Shown one piece after another: positions 23,159 through 29,928 of a stretch of 30,978 nt of DNA (its first letter is position 1; each line of letters opens with the position of its first letter). A model generated the notes under the pieces. That model did not search any database, was not told the origin of the DNA, and saw nothing but the letters and a program-made list of their open reading frames with translations. Made by a program: the position numbers and the translations under genes. Source of the stretch: JAPLGD01 sp041302745 (GTDB lineage: Bacteria > Bipolaricaulota > Bipolaricaulia > UBA7950 > UBA9294). Location of the stretch: NCBI GenBank assembly GCA_041302745.1, contig JBFYQP010000009.1, forward strand, positions 1 to 30,978, given 5' to 3'.

Positions 23159-23856
23159 GGCAGGATCTCCAGGACCTCCGCGGTGGAGGCGAAGACGTAG
23201 TCCGGAGTGACGGCGCCGGGACAGTCGGCGCCGTCGGCCGAGACCCACGCCGTTCGGATGCCGGCGTTGTGAGCGCCGACGATGTCGGCTTCGTAGGAAT
23301 CGCCGACAAAGAGGGCGTCTGCGGGACGGGCGCCGAGGCGGCCGAGCAGCTCGGCGAACGCGCGCTCGTCAGGCTTGTAGAACCCGATGTCTCCCCCGAC
23401 GACGATCACGTCCAAGCGCCGCGCGAGATCGAGAGCGCGGATCTTCTCCCACTGCACGTCGGAGAGGCCGTTGGTCAGGAGTCCGAGGCGATGCCCGCGA
23501 TGGCGTAGAACCTCGAGCGCCTCCGGAAAACCCCCGACGAACCGGACGCCGCTCTCGCGCCGAACGTCGCCGTAGGCGCGCGCGATGGGCGCGGCGAGCG
23601 ACGGGGCGAGGCCCCGGTCGCGAACCATTCGGTTCCAGATCGCCCGACGCAGCTCGTCCGCCGACGTCGCTCCGACTTCGAGCTCGCGCCAGAGCCTGTC
23701 GTAGTCGAGGGCCAGCTCGTTCGGGGAGCCGAAGGCTTCGGGATCGAGTCCGCAGCGGGCGAGGGCCTCGGCGATGACTTGCAGGGTCGTCAGCGGGTAC
23801 GTGGAGAGCGTGAAGTCGAGGTCGAAGGCGATGTGAGTGGCGTCGCAGGTCCGCAT
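23155..23856 (-). CDS. HAD-superfamily hydrolase (phosphatase-like)
   Basis: 233 residues, a cytosolic HAD subfamily IA enzyme that probably removes phosphate from a small metabolite. Motif I is AFDLDFTLS with nucleophile Asp12 and general acid Asp14. Motif II is LLTNGLSD with the Thr. Motif III is the Lys in YKPDERAF. Motif IV is FVGDSYEADIVGAHNAG with two acidic Mg ligands. The helical cap lies between motifs I and II, as in phosphoglycolate phosphatase and YjjG. The substrate cannot be deduced. It is translationally coupled to the downstream cysteine protease gene by ATGA (23155-23158), though no functional link is evident. No ribosome site lies close to ATG 23856. Confidence 0.9.
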   Translation of the reverse strand: MRTCDATHIAFDLDFTLSTYPLTTLQVIAEALARCGLDPEAFGSPNELALDYDRLWRELEVGATSADELRRAIWNRMVRDRGLAPSLAAPIARAYGDVRRESGVRFVGGFPEALEVLRHRGHRLGLLTNGLSDVQWEKIRALDLARRLDVIVVGGDIGFYKPDERAFAELLGRLGARPADALFVGDSYEADIVGAHNAGIRTAWVSADGADCPGAVTPDYVFASTAEVLEILP

Positions 23857-23960
23857 GAGTTGATCGGTCGTGTCCCCTCTCTTATGCTTCTTCCTGTCCC
23901 GCGGCCGAACGCGCGTGCGGATCTTAGCTTACGGGATTCCGGAGGCCGCAAGGAGGACAG

Positions 23961-24545
23961 ATGCGCATCATCGGAGGGGTCAAAGGGGGTCGCCGGCTGG
24001 TCGAATGGGATGATTCCGGGATCCGGCCGATGCGCGACTTCGTCCGCGGCGCCCTGTTCAACATCGTGGCGGACTTCACTCCGGACGCGGCGTTCCTCGA
24101 CCTGTACTGCGGGACGGGGAGCGTCGGCCTGGAGGCCCTGTCGCGCGGGGCGCGGTCGTGTACGTTCGTCGATCGTTCTCCCGAGGCGTGCGGCATCGCG
24201 CGCAGGAATCTCGACGCGCTCGACTTCCTCTCCGCAGGTGAGGTGGTCGAGGGCGAGTGCCTCGAGGTCCTCGACCGATTGGCCCGCGTCGGGCGGAGGT
24301 TCGACCTCGTCTTTGTCGGTCCGCCGTACCACCAAGGGCTCGCCCCGAAGACGCTCGACCGACTCGCCGACGGGCGACTCCTGACGGACGACCCGGTCGT
24401 GATTGCGGAGATCCACGAACTCGAGTCGCTGGCCTCGGTCTGCGGTCGTCTTCTTCTTGTGGATCGGCGCCGATACGGAGACAACCAGCTGCTCTTCTAC
24501 CGTCTGGGCACGGACGCGCCGCCGGAGGAGGTTGCATCGCCATGA
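23961..24545 (+). CDS. rsmD: 16S rRNA (guanine966-N2)-methyltransferase RsmD family
   Basis: 194 residues. RsmD methylates N2 of G966 in 16S rRNA during small-subunit assembly, using S-adenosylmethionine. The N terminus MRIIGGVKGGRRLV and RPMRDFVRGALFNIV match the RsmD opening pattern. Motif I is FLDLYCGTGSVGLEALSRGA, followed by the acidic FVDRSPEA. Motif IV, which should be (D/N)PPY/F, is GPPY: codon 24318-24320 is GGT for Gly120, where GAT or GAC is expected. The rest of the protein looks sound, so either the enzyme is weakened or the residue is tolerated. ATG 23961 has an excellent AAGGAGG site. The gene overlaps surE by ATGA (24542-24545). Confidence 0.87.
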   Translation: MRIIGGVKGGRRLVEWDDSGIRPMRDFVRGALFNIVADFTPDAAFLDLYCGTGSVGLEALSRGARSCTFVDRSPEACGIARRNLDALDFLSAGEVVEGECLEVLDRLARVGRRFDLVFVGPPYHQGLAPKTLDRLADGRLLTDDPVVIAEIHELESLASVCGRLLLVDRRRYGDNQLLFYRLGTDAPPEEVASP

Positions 24546-25348
24546 GTCCTGAGCCCGCCGCCAAGACCATCCTGATCACGAATGACGACGGCATCGCCGC
24601 TCCTGGGCTGGTCGCTCTGCGGGCGGCGCTTGCGCCGCTTGGGCGCGTGGAGGTTTTCGCTCCCGATCGGAATTGGTCGGCGGCGAGTCGCACGCGCACC
24701 TTCCACAAGCCGTTGCGTGTGGATCGCGTGCCGCTCCTCGACGGGAGCATCGGGTACGCCACGAGCGGAACCCCGTCGGACTGCGTCTCTTTGGCGCTCC
24801 TCGGCCTCCTCGACAAGAAGCCCGACCTGATCGTTTCCGGAATCAACTCAGGGCTCAACCTCGGCCGTGACGTCTCGTACTCGGGGACGGTGGCCGCGGC
24901 GATGGAAGGCGTACGGATGGGGATTGCCTCCGTCGCGGTCTCCTACGACACCGTACGGGCTCCCAGCGACGACCTCGACTACGGCCGCGCGGCCGAGTTC
25001 GTGAAGCGACTGGCCGCGTACCTGCTCGAGGGAGAACCCCTTCCGCCCGGAATCCTGCTGAACGTCAACGTGCCCTACGCGCCCGCGGGGCGGGCGCTCC
25101 GTGTGAAGATGACCCGGCTCGGCGGCGAGGCGTACTCGAACTACCTCGTGACGGGCAAGGACCCGCACGGCCGCGAGTACTACTGGGTCACCGGAGATCC
25201 GCTGACGGTGGGCGAGGAGGACGGAACGGACCTCGGAGCGACGGCCGCGGGTTACGTGTCGATCACCCCGATCCACCTCGACATGACCGAGTACTCCCTC
25301 CTCGAGAGGCTCAAGCTCTGGGAAGAGCTCCTCAATCTGAAGAGCTAG
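24542..25348 (+). CDS. surE: 5'/3'-nucleotidase SurE
   Basis: 268 residues, a cytosolic metal-dependent phosphatase that acts on nucleoside 5'- and 3'-monophosphates and is linked to stress and stationary-phase survival. The N terminus has the metal site ITNDDGIAAPGL (Asp15, Asp16). APDRNWSAASRT supplies the conserved Ser, and VSGINSGLNLGRDVSYSGTVAAAMEG is the central family signature with its metal-binding Asn. Length is typical. The start is the ATG in the ATGA overlap with rsmD; longer frames upstream lie on the rsmD gene. In many bacteria surE neighbours an RNA methyltransferase or pcm, so the pairing is not surprising. The comEA-like gene starts 112 bases later. Confidence 0.95.
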   Translation: MSPEPAAKTILITNDDGIAAPGLVALRAALAPLGRVEVFAPDRNWSAASRTRTFHKPLRVDRVPLLDGSIGYATSGTPSDCVSLALLGLLDKKPDLIVSGINSGLNLGRDVSYSGTVAAAMEGVRMGIASVAVSYDTVRAPSDDLDYGRAAEFVKRLAAYLLEGEPLPPGILLNVNVPYAPAGRALRVKMTRLGGEAYSNYLVTGKDPHGREYYWVTGDPLTVGEEDGTDLGATAAGYVSITPIHLDMTEYSLLERLKLWEELLNLKS

Positions 25349-25460
25349 CGCAAGCTTGATTCGTCAACTCCCCTTGGCGACCTTCGCGGTCGCGCCTCTC
25401 ACTTGCCTGCCGATCCGTAAAACCGATACAAGAAAGGCAAAGCAGTGGGAGGGGGAGGGC

Positions 25461-25853
25461 ATGGATCCTGGGGCACGCGAGCGGCAGCGGGGAGTCGTCG
25501 TCCTTGTTGGGGTTGGTCTTCTCGCCGCCGGGGCTCTCGTCCTTCGGCCGGAGCCCGCAGCCCGCGCGCCGGACTCACGCACGTCGTTTGTCTTCTCCGA
25601 GGTCCGCGTCATTGCGCCCACCCTCCGCGACGCGTCGAAGGTGAACATCAACGCGGCGGACGCGGACAGCCTTGCGACCCTGCCCGGGATTGGAGAGGCG
25701 CTTGCGGCAAGGATCGTCGCATATCGAGAACTGCACGGCCCGTTTGCGCGGATTGAGGACCTCGATGCCGTGGCCGGGATCGGTCCGAGCGTGATCGAAC
25801 GGATCCGCGACCTCGCGACGGTGGGGGACGCCCCGGAGGGACCGCGTCAGTAG
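25461..25853 (+). CDS. ComEA-like helix-hairpin-helix protein
   Basis: 130 residues. A single membrane helix near the N terminus (about 11-29) is followed by a short linker and a ComEA-type tandem helix-hairpin-helix domain: VNINAADADSLATLPGIGEALAARI and IEDLDAVAGIGPSVIERI. ComEA is the double-stranded DNA receptor of competence systems, so the domain should be outside the inner membrane. No other competence gene is in the window, and HhH proteins of this type also occur in non-competent bacteria. ATG 25461 follows a GGGAGGGGGAGG site and begins a compact membrane anchor; a TTG at 25356 has no site. Its stop overlaps the converging Qng1 gene by 7 bases. The 112 bases upstream contain no gene, and only a poor promoter match. 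Confidence 0.85.
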   Translation: MDPGARERQRGVVVLVGVGLLAAGALVLRPEPAARAPDSRTSFVFSEVRVIAPTLRDASKVNINAADADSLATLPGIGEALAARIVAYRELHGPFARIEDLDAVAGIGPSVIERIRDLATVGDAPEGPRQ

Positions 25854-26824
25854 TAGACCGAGCGGGTTCGATGGCGGCGCGCCGTCGACTTGTACGAGGC
25901 GGCCTGTCCCCGCGTCCAGAGGTAGACGTCGAGATCGCGTGCCGTGGCCGCCTGTCCTCGAGCCTGGAGTAGGGCGACGAGCCGCTCGACGGCGTGGACC
26001 GCACAGGCCCGCATCTCGACCTCCTCGACCGAACCAGCGTCGAGGAGCTCCTCTCGTTCGATTCGCGCGGCGAGACTCGGGTCAAGGGCGAGGACGCCGT
26101 CGACGCGCAGAACGTGGGGGACGAGGTTGTCGGCGAAGATCGTGAGCCGGTCGAGGTCGTCGAATCGTCCCCACCCTTCGCCCGGCAGAGCGAGGGCGAG
26201 GTCCGAGGCGAGAATCTGGGCTCGCTTGTAGAACGGGACGTCACGGCCGTCGTACGACGCCACGTCGTGGAAGAACGGCTGTGCGTCGAGAATCTCGACC
26301 AGGCGTGCCGCGGAGCCGTCGGCGGCCTCGACGAGGCGGGTGTACGATCCGCCGAACCGCTCGATGAGGTCGCGTCCGAGATCGTTCCACGCGCGCGCGA
26401 AGAGGTCCATGAGCTCGGCGATCACGGGGTTTCGCAGGTCCTGGCCGAACAGGTCGGCGCACGTCGATCCGGTCACGACGGCGAGCTCCTCGGCCGCGAA
26501 CGACCCGCGTCGGCGGAAACGGTCGGTAAGAGCCATCGCGACGGTGAAGTACCCCGACCGGCCCGGGCGTTTCGCAAGGTGCGGGAAGTACCCCGAACCG
26601 AAGTTGACGGCGTCGAGGGTCACGATGTAGGCGACGGTCTCCGCCGGGCGCCCGAGGAAGTGCGCGTCGCGATCGTACTCGGGCGGCGAGAGTCGCGGGG
26701 CGTCGAGCGGCTCGCCGTAGCGAGTGAGGGCGGCCTCGTCGATGCGGACGAAGCGCGCTGCCTCCGCTACGTCGCGGCAAGCGCCGCGGATCCGGTCGAA
26801 CACGTCGGGAGCGCTGTCTCTCAT
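25847..26824 (-). CDS. Queuosine 5'-phosphate N-glycosylase/hydrolase (Qng1, DUF2419 Q-salvage family)
   Basis: 325 residues. Qng1 releases the base queuine from queuosine 5'-monophosphate so it can be put back into tRNA at the wobble position. Recognition rests on family landmarks: LDAVNFGSGYFP, GSTCADLFG, FYKRAQILASDLALAL, LTIFADNLVPHVLRVDGVL, and the C-terminal EVEMRACAVHAVE and DLDVYLWTRGQ. They follow in the order seen in eukaryotic and Sphaerobacter DUF2419 proteins, and the length is right. No queuosine synthesis gene (queC, queD, queE, tgt) lies nearby, so the host may rely on salvage; this is inference. ATG 26824 has no clear ribosome site, but a TATTCT sequence lies eight bases upstream. 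It overlaps the ComEA-like gene tail to tail. Confidence 0.88.
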   Translation of the reverse strand: MRDSAPDVFDRIRGACRDVAEAARFVRIDEAALTRYGEPLDAPRLSPPEYDRDAHFLGRPAETVAYIVTLDAVNFGSGYFPHLAKRPGRSGYFTVAMALTDRFRRRGSFAAEELAVVTGSTCADLFGQDLRNPVIAELMDLFARAWNDLGRDLIERFGGSYTRLVEAADGSAARLVEILDAQPFFHDVASYDGRDVPFYKRAQILASDLALALPGEGWGRFDDLDRLTIFADNLVPHVLRVDGVLALDPSLAARIEREELLDAGSVEEVEMRACAVHAVERLVALLQARGQAATARDLDVYLWTRGQAASYKSTARRHRTRSVYY

Positions 26825-26832
26825 GGCTCGTC

Positions 26833-26838
26833 AGAATA
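26833..26838 (-). promoter_or_regulatory. Possible -10 element of the Qng1 gene
   Basis: On the minus strand, 26838-26833 reads TATTCT (four of six), eight bases before the ATG at 26824. If used, transcription would start close to or at the ATG, giving a leaderless or near-leaderless mRNA. No ribosome site is present to contradict this. Confidence 0.3.
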
Positions 26839-26876
26839 CCCGAGCGGCCCGTGAGCGACGAAGCGCCTCGACCCGC

Positions 26877-26882
26877 TAGAAT
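26877..26882 (+). promoter_or_regulatory. Possible -10 element of the YddG-like exporter gene
   Basis: TAGAAT matches TATAAT at five of six positions and ends five bases before ATG 26888, which would put the transcription start at or next to the start codon. No ribosome site is visible. No clear -35 is seen. Confidence 0.4.
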
Positions 26883-26887
26883 GCGGC

Positions 26888-27835
26888 ATGCGTTCGGAAA
26901 ACGTTCGAACGGCGACCGGCCTCGGGCTCCTGGCGATGGCGATCTGGTCCACGACGGTCGGAGCCTCACGGGTCGTGATGGAGCGGCTTGGCGCCTTTCC
27001 GGGCGCGGCCGTCGTGCTCCTGGCGGGCGGCTTGCTGCTCTTCACGGCGACGAGCGTGCGTCACCGGGGACTCGGGTGGATGCGCCGGCTCTCCACCCCG
27101 CACCTTGCGTACGCGGGGCCGCTGTTCGTCCTCTACATGGTTGCGATGTACTGCGCCGTGGGGCTTGCGACGACGCGCGTCGAGGCGATTGCCGCCGGCC
27201 TCGCCAACTACCTCTGGCCGACGATGATTCTCGTCTTCGCGGTTCTCTTGCTGCACGAGAGGCCGCGCGGACTGCCCCTCGTCCTTGGATCGCTGCTCGC
27301 ACTCTCTGGAATCGCCGTGGCGGCGTCGACGAACGTCGGCGGCCTCCGAGAACTGGCCGCAGTGTTTCGGACCCCGTCTCTCCCGCTCGGACTGGGTCTC
27401 GTCGCCGGGGTGGCGTGGGGGTTGTACTCGGTCCTCGTGCGGGTGCATCGGCAGACGGTTCCCAGTGGGGCGATCGGGCTCTTCCTGACCGTGGCGGGCC
27501 TCATCATGGCCGCGGTCGCGGGGCCGGACTGGGCGGCGGCGCGCCTCGACGTGCCGACAGCGCTCGTCATCCTCTACATGGCGTGTCTGCCTACGTCGCT
27601 CGCGTACTGGCTCTGGGACCTCGCGATGAGGGACGGCAATGTCCCGGCTCTCGGGGCCCTGTCGAACCTCATCCCGGTCGTCGCGGCCGGCTTTGCGATG
27701 GCGGTTCTCGGCGTCGCCTGGAGGTGGGAGCTTGTCGGCGGGGCAATCCTCGTCACCCTCGGTGCGGTGGTCGCGCGCGGCGCGTTCCGCGCGACAGCGG
27801 GCGACTCGCGGAACGACGAATCCGCGTCCCCGTGA
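26888..27835 (+). CDS. EamA/DMT-family exporter, YddG-like
   Basis: 315 residues with about ten membrane helices in two EamA repeats (about 8-140 and 165-300). It resembles E. coli YddG, an inner-membrane exporter of aromatic amino acids: IWSTTVGASRVVMERLG matches the YddG opening pattern, GLANYLWPTMILVFAVLL matches the NYLWP stretch in helix 4, and YWLWDLAMRDGNVPALG matches the second repeat. The substrate is inferred only from this resemblance; other amino acids or drugs are possible. The C terminus is a short charged tail in the cytosol. The gene is divergent from the Qng1 gene over a 63-base gap. It has no ribosome site but a good -10-like hexamer five bases before the ATG. A long hairpin covers its stop codon. 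Confidence 0.85.
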   Translation: MRSENVRTATGLGLLAMAIWSTTVGASRVVMERLGAFPGAAVVLLAGGLLLFTATSVRHRGLGWMRRLSTPHLAYAGPLFVLYMVAMYCAVGLATTRVEAIAAGLANYLWPTMILVFAVLLLHERPRGLPLVLGSLLALSGIAVAASTNVGGLRELAAVFRTPSLPLGLGLVAGVAWGLYSVLVRVHRQTVPSGAIGLFLTVAGLIMAAVAGPDWAAARLDVPTALVILYMACLPTSLAYWLWDLAMRDGNVPALGALSNLIPVVAAGFAMAVLGVAWRWELVGGAILVTLGAVVARGAFRATAGDSRNDESASP

Positions 27836-27849
27836 GGCGAGGGCGCGGA
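27821..27849. terminator. Hairpin over the exporter stop codon, between converging genes
   Basis: TCCGCG (27821-27826) pairs with CGCGGA (27844-27849). The stem continues inward through T-G, C-G, C-G, one mismatch, C-G and G-C to a five-base TGAGG loop. It lies at the end of the exporter gene facing the sigma-operon end, so it may terminate transcription on both strands. No U-tract follows. Confidence 0.4.
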
Positions 27850-27889
27850 CTCGGTCGACTACGCGGCGGATTCCCTCAACCGGGTGTGC

Positions 27890-28483
27890 CTAGACTACGT
27901 CCTCCTCCGTGGGTTCTGCCGGCTCTGCGGGTTCGGCCGGGTCCGCCGGCCGTGCGGGGCGCGCCGGCCGGGCGTGACGGGGTCGAGCGCCTGGGTGGAC
28001 CGGTTCCGCCGTCCACAAGGCCTGTTTCTGCAGCATCAGCATCTGCATCTTGGTCATCTCCGCCGCCTCATCGGAGTCCATTCCCGCATCGACGAGGTTC
28101 TTGAAGAATCCCACCAGGGCGTCGGACGTCTTCTTCAGGTTCTCCGGCGAGTAGACGGTGTCCTGTATGCCGCGCATCAGACTTGGGATCCGTTCGGAGA
28201 CGACGTCGAGCACCTCGCGAATCCCTTCGGCGCCCTCGACCTCAAGCTCCTCCAACTCCTCCTCGCGCCCGTCCAGCTCTTCCTCGCGAGCATCGAGCTC
28301 GTTCTCCATCTCCTCGAGTCGTTCCTCCTGGCGCTCGATGCGCGCCTCCATCTCCTCCTGGAGCTTCTCAATCTTCTCGCGCTCTTGTTCGAGGCGCTCT
28401 CGCTCCTTCTCGAGGCGCTCCCGCTCCTTCTCGAGCTTGGCGCGCTCGGCCTCCACGCCGTTTCGCTTCTCGTGATCGGTCAT
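27890..28483 (-). CDS. Coiled-coil protein, short form from internal ATG 28483
   Basis: Same frame and stop as the long form; 197 residues. ATG 28483 is preceded by a near-perfect GAGAGGAGGAG site (28487-28497), the best ribosome site in this operon, so independent initiation is likely. The product is a charged coiled coil (about 8-80), then a helical region EGIREVLDVVSERIPSLM, then the FFKNLVDAG unit and a Pro/Ala/Arg/Glu tail. I cannot assign a function; structural or partner-binding roles fit the coiled coil. If this is the true gene, the 28484-28927 stretch is a separate gene that lacks its own stop, which is unusual. No stop codon separates the two parts. Confidence 0.6.
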   Translation of the reverse strand: MTDHEKRNGVEAERAKLEKERERLEKERERLEQEREKIEKLQEEMEARIERQEERLEEMENELDAREEELDGREEELEELEVEGAEGIREVLDVVSERIPSLMRGIQDTVYSPENLKKTSDALVGFFKNLVDAGMDSDEAAEMTKMQMLMLQKQALWTAEPVHPGARPRHARPARPARPADPAEPAEPAEPTEEDVV

Positions 28484-28927
28484 GCTCCTCCTCTCCCACT
28501 CAGTTGTAGGAACGGATCCTCGCGCGGGGACGTCCGCCCGAGAGCGCCGGAGCGGGGAGACGCAATCCCCTGCCGGAAGCGCGATCTCGGAAGAGCTCGT
28601 CCAACGAGTCACCGCGGCGGCGACCGCCGCCGACGGGTCCATCCCCTGTTGCCGCGCCTGCTCGACGAACCACACGACGGCGTCGGCCTGATCGTGCGGG
28701 CGGCTCGTGCCGCTCGGCGACTGAGCAGCGGCAATCGCGTCCGCCGCCGTCGCCGGGATCCCGCCGTCGACAAGACGCTGGTAGAACGCCGCGAGGTTCA
28801 TCGCGGCCGCGTAGGTGAGGCCGCCGTCGCAGCGTGCGGCCACACGCGATACGACACCCTCCGTCATCCCCGTGGCGCGCACGAGGTCGAGCGGAGTGTG
28901 TCCGGGAGCGACGCGCGCGTCCGTCAC
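27890..28927 (-). CDS. Coiled-coil protein of the sigma-factor operon, long form from GTG 28927
   Basis: Unrecognised family; 345 residues if translated from GTG 28927, which overlaps the anti-sigma stop (GTGA, 28924-28927). The frame is open throughout. Residues 10-110 carry two short helix-loop-helix units (FYQRLVDGGIPATAADAI; FVEQARQQGMDPSAAVAAA). Residues about 115-148 look like untranslated sequence by composition. Residues about 155-225 are a charged coiled coil of EKERERLE and REEELE repeats. A third unit, FFKNLVDAGMDSDEAAEM (residue 274 on), repeats the pattern of the first two. The tail is an ARP/AEP repeat ending TEEDVV. There is no signal peptide or membrane helix, so it should be cytosolic. 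The strong ribosome site at codon 149 implies that a short form may be made instead or as well. Confidence 0.5.
   Translation of the reverse strand: MTDARVAPGHTPLDLVRATGMTEGVVSRVAARCDGGLTYAAAMNLAAFYQRLVDGGIPATAADAIAAAQSPSGTSRPHDQADAVVWFVEQARQQGMDPSAAVAAAVTRWTSSSEIALPAGDCVSPLRRSRADVPARGSVPTTEWERRSMTDHEKRNGVEAERAKLEKERERLEKERERLEQEREKIEKLQEEMEARIERQEERLEEMENELDAREEELDGREEELEELEVEGAEGIREVLDVVSERIPSLMRGIQDTVYSPENLKKTSDALVGFFKNLVDAGMDSDEAAEMTKMQMLMLQKQALWTAEPVHPGARPRHARPARPARPADPAEPAEPAEPTEEDVV
28484..28497 (-). promoter_or_regulatory. Strong internal ribosome-binding site before ATG 28483
   Basis: On the minus strand the bases just before the ATG read GGGAGAGGAGGAGC, a near-ideal Shine-Dalgarno at proper spacing. 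In the long frame the same bases encode Trp-Glu-Arg-Arg-Ser. This decides in favour of a start here, alone or nested. Confidence 0.7.
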
Positions 28928-29316
28928 GGCTTCTCCTCCGATCTCGGCGACTTGCCGCGCTTGCGCCCGACGATGTGCACCTCTTGTCCCATCACGCGAA
29001 GGCTGGCGCGAACCGGCGCCGAACGCCGCGCGTTGAGCCCAAGCCGGAACCCGATGGCGAAAGACCCCACGTCGATGCGCGCCTCGTCGCGGATTCCCGC
29101 TCCGAGTGTGACTTGTCTCCAGACTCGTTCGCGCACGGAGCCAGGCAGATCGGCGTCGCTGGCCAGGCCGTGCCGCAGCCGGAGGACCTCCGCAAGCTGC
29201 AGGCGGCACGCGTCGCAGCCCCGCAGGTGCTCGCCGACCGCCGCGGCGTCGTCCGGCTCCAACTTGCCAGTCGCGTACCAGGGAAGGATTTCGAGAACCC
29301 ATTCGCAGGTCTTCAT
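28924..29316 (-). CDS. Soluble zinc-containing anti-sigma factor (ZAS type)
   Basis: 130 residues. It probably binds and holds the ECF sigma factor encoded just upstream. The N-terminal zf-HC2/ZAS motif is Cys4, His30, Cys34 and Cys37 (MKTCEW...EHLRGCDACRL), the usual HX3CX2C zinc site with a distal Cys. Unlike most ECF anti-sigmas it has no membrane helix; the C-terminal 70 residues look strand-rich (IDVGSFAIGFRLGLN; RASLRVMGQEVHIVG) and end in a basic tail. That points to a cytosolic sensor, in the manner of RsrA or ChrR, responding to redox state, metals or a ligand. The start is ATG 29316 in the ATGA overlap with the sigma gene. It overlaps the next frame by GTGA. Confidence 0.85.
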   Translation of the reverse strand: MKTCEWVLEILPWYATGKLEPDDAAAVGEHLRGCDACRLQLAEVLRLRHGLASDADLPGSVRERVWRQVTLGAGIRDEARIDVGSFAIGFRLGLNARRSAPVRASLRVMGQEVHIVGRKRGKSPRSEEKP

Positions 29317-29819
29317 GTCAGCACCTTTGCGAGCGCCTTCCTCGCGTGGAACATCCGCGACTTGACCGTCCCCTCGGGGATGCCGAGTACATCGGCCGCC
29401 TCGGCGAGGGTCATCTCCTCGTAGAAGACGAGGTGCAGCACCTCGCGCAGATGAGGCGGGAGGGTCGCCACAGCGTCCTCGACCCGAACGCAGATCTCTG
29501 CGGTCTCGGCCGGATCCGGCTCGGCGATCGGGTCCTCGGGGGTTCGCTCCCCTCGTTTCTCCCGGCGCAGGAGGGCGTAGGCCTGATTCTTCGCGATTCC
29601 GAGGATCCACGTCGTCGCCTTCGACGCGCCCTTGAACCTGTCTGCGCTCTTCCAAACAGCAACCATCGTCTCTTGCAGCACCTCCTCCGCCAGATGGGGG
29701 GCTCGCAGAAGCGAGAGCGCGAACCGGAAGACCCGGTCGGCGTGGCGTTCGTACAGCTCACGGAACGCGACTCGGTCTCCGCGAGCGACGGCGCGCAGCA
29801 ACGCTTCGTCCGTCTTCAC
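29313..29819 (-). CDS. ECF-type RNA polymerase sigma factor
   Basis: 168 residues. Extracytoplasmic-function sigma factors direct RNA polymerase to a small regulon when released from an anti-sigma. Region 2 (about 8-80) has RELYERHADRVFRFALSLL and LAEEVLQETMVAVWKSADRF for core binding and -10 recognition. Region 4 (about 112-165) has LPPHLREVLHLVFYEEMTL and a helix-turn-helix AADVLGIPEGTVKSRMFHAR for -35 recognition. The linker is short and acidic. The start is GTG 29819 with a GGAGGG site six to seven bases upstream. The anti-sigma gene follows with an ATGA overlap, ensuring matched synthesis. Such operons are usually autoregulated; the 109-base upstream gap has a GAACC and a CATAGT sequence on the minus strand, but no convincing ECF promoter. 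Confidence 0.93.
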   Translation of the reverse strand: MKTDEALLRAVARGDRVAFRELYERHADRVFRFALSLLRAPHLAEEVLQETMVAVWKSADRFKGASKATTWILGIAKNQAYALLRREKRGERTPEDPIAEPDPAETAEICVRVEDAVATLPPHLREVLHLVFYEEMTLAEAADVLGIPEGTVKSRMFHARKALAKVLT

Positions 29820-29928
29820 GCCGCGCCCTCCATTCGACCCCTCCCGTTGGGTTGTCTGACTATGAGTGGACGTCGAAGCCCTTCGGGTTCACTCGCCTCG
29901 CTTCGCCGCCCTTCGAGTGCCGAGAGGC

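Noticed and set aside
25401..25430. A promoter (TTGCCT, 17 bases, ATACAA) before the ComEA-like gene
   Set aside because: The -10 match is poor; I could not support it beyond chance.
25356..25460. A TTG start and extra N terminus for the ComEA-like protein
   Set aside because: No ribosome site precedes TTG 25356, whereas ATG 25461 has a strong purine-rich site and places the membrane helix at the usual position.
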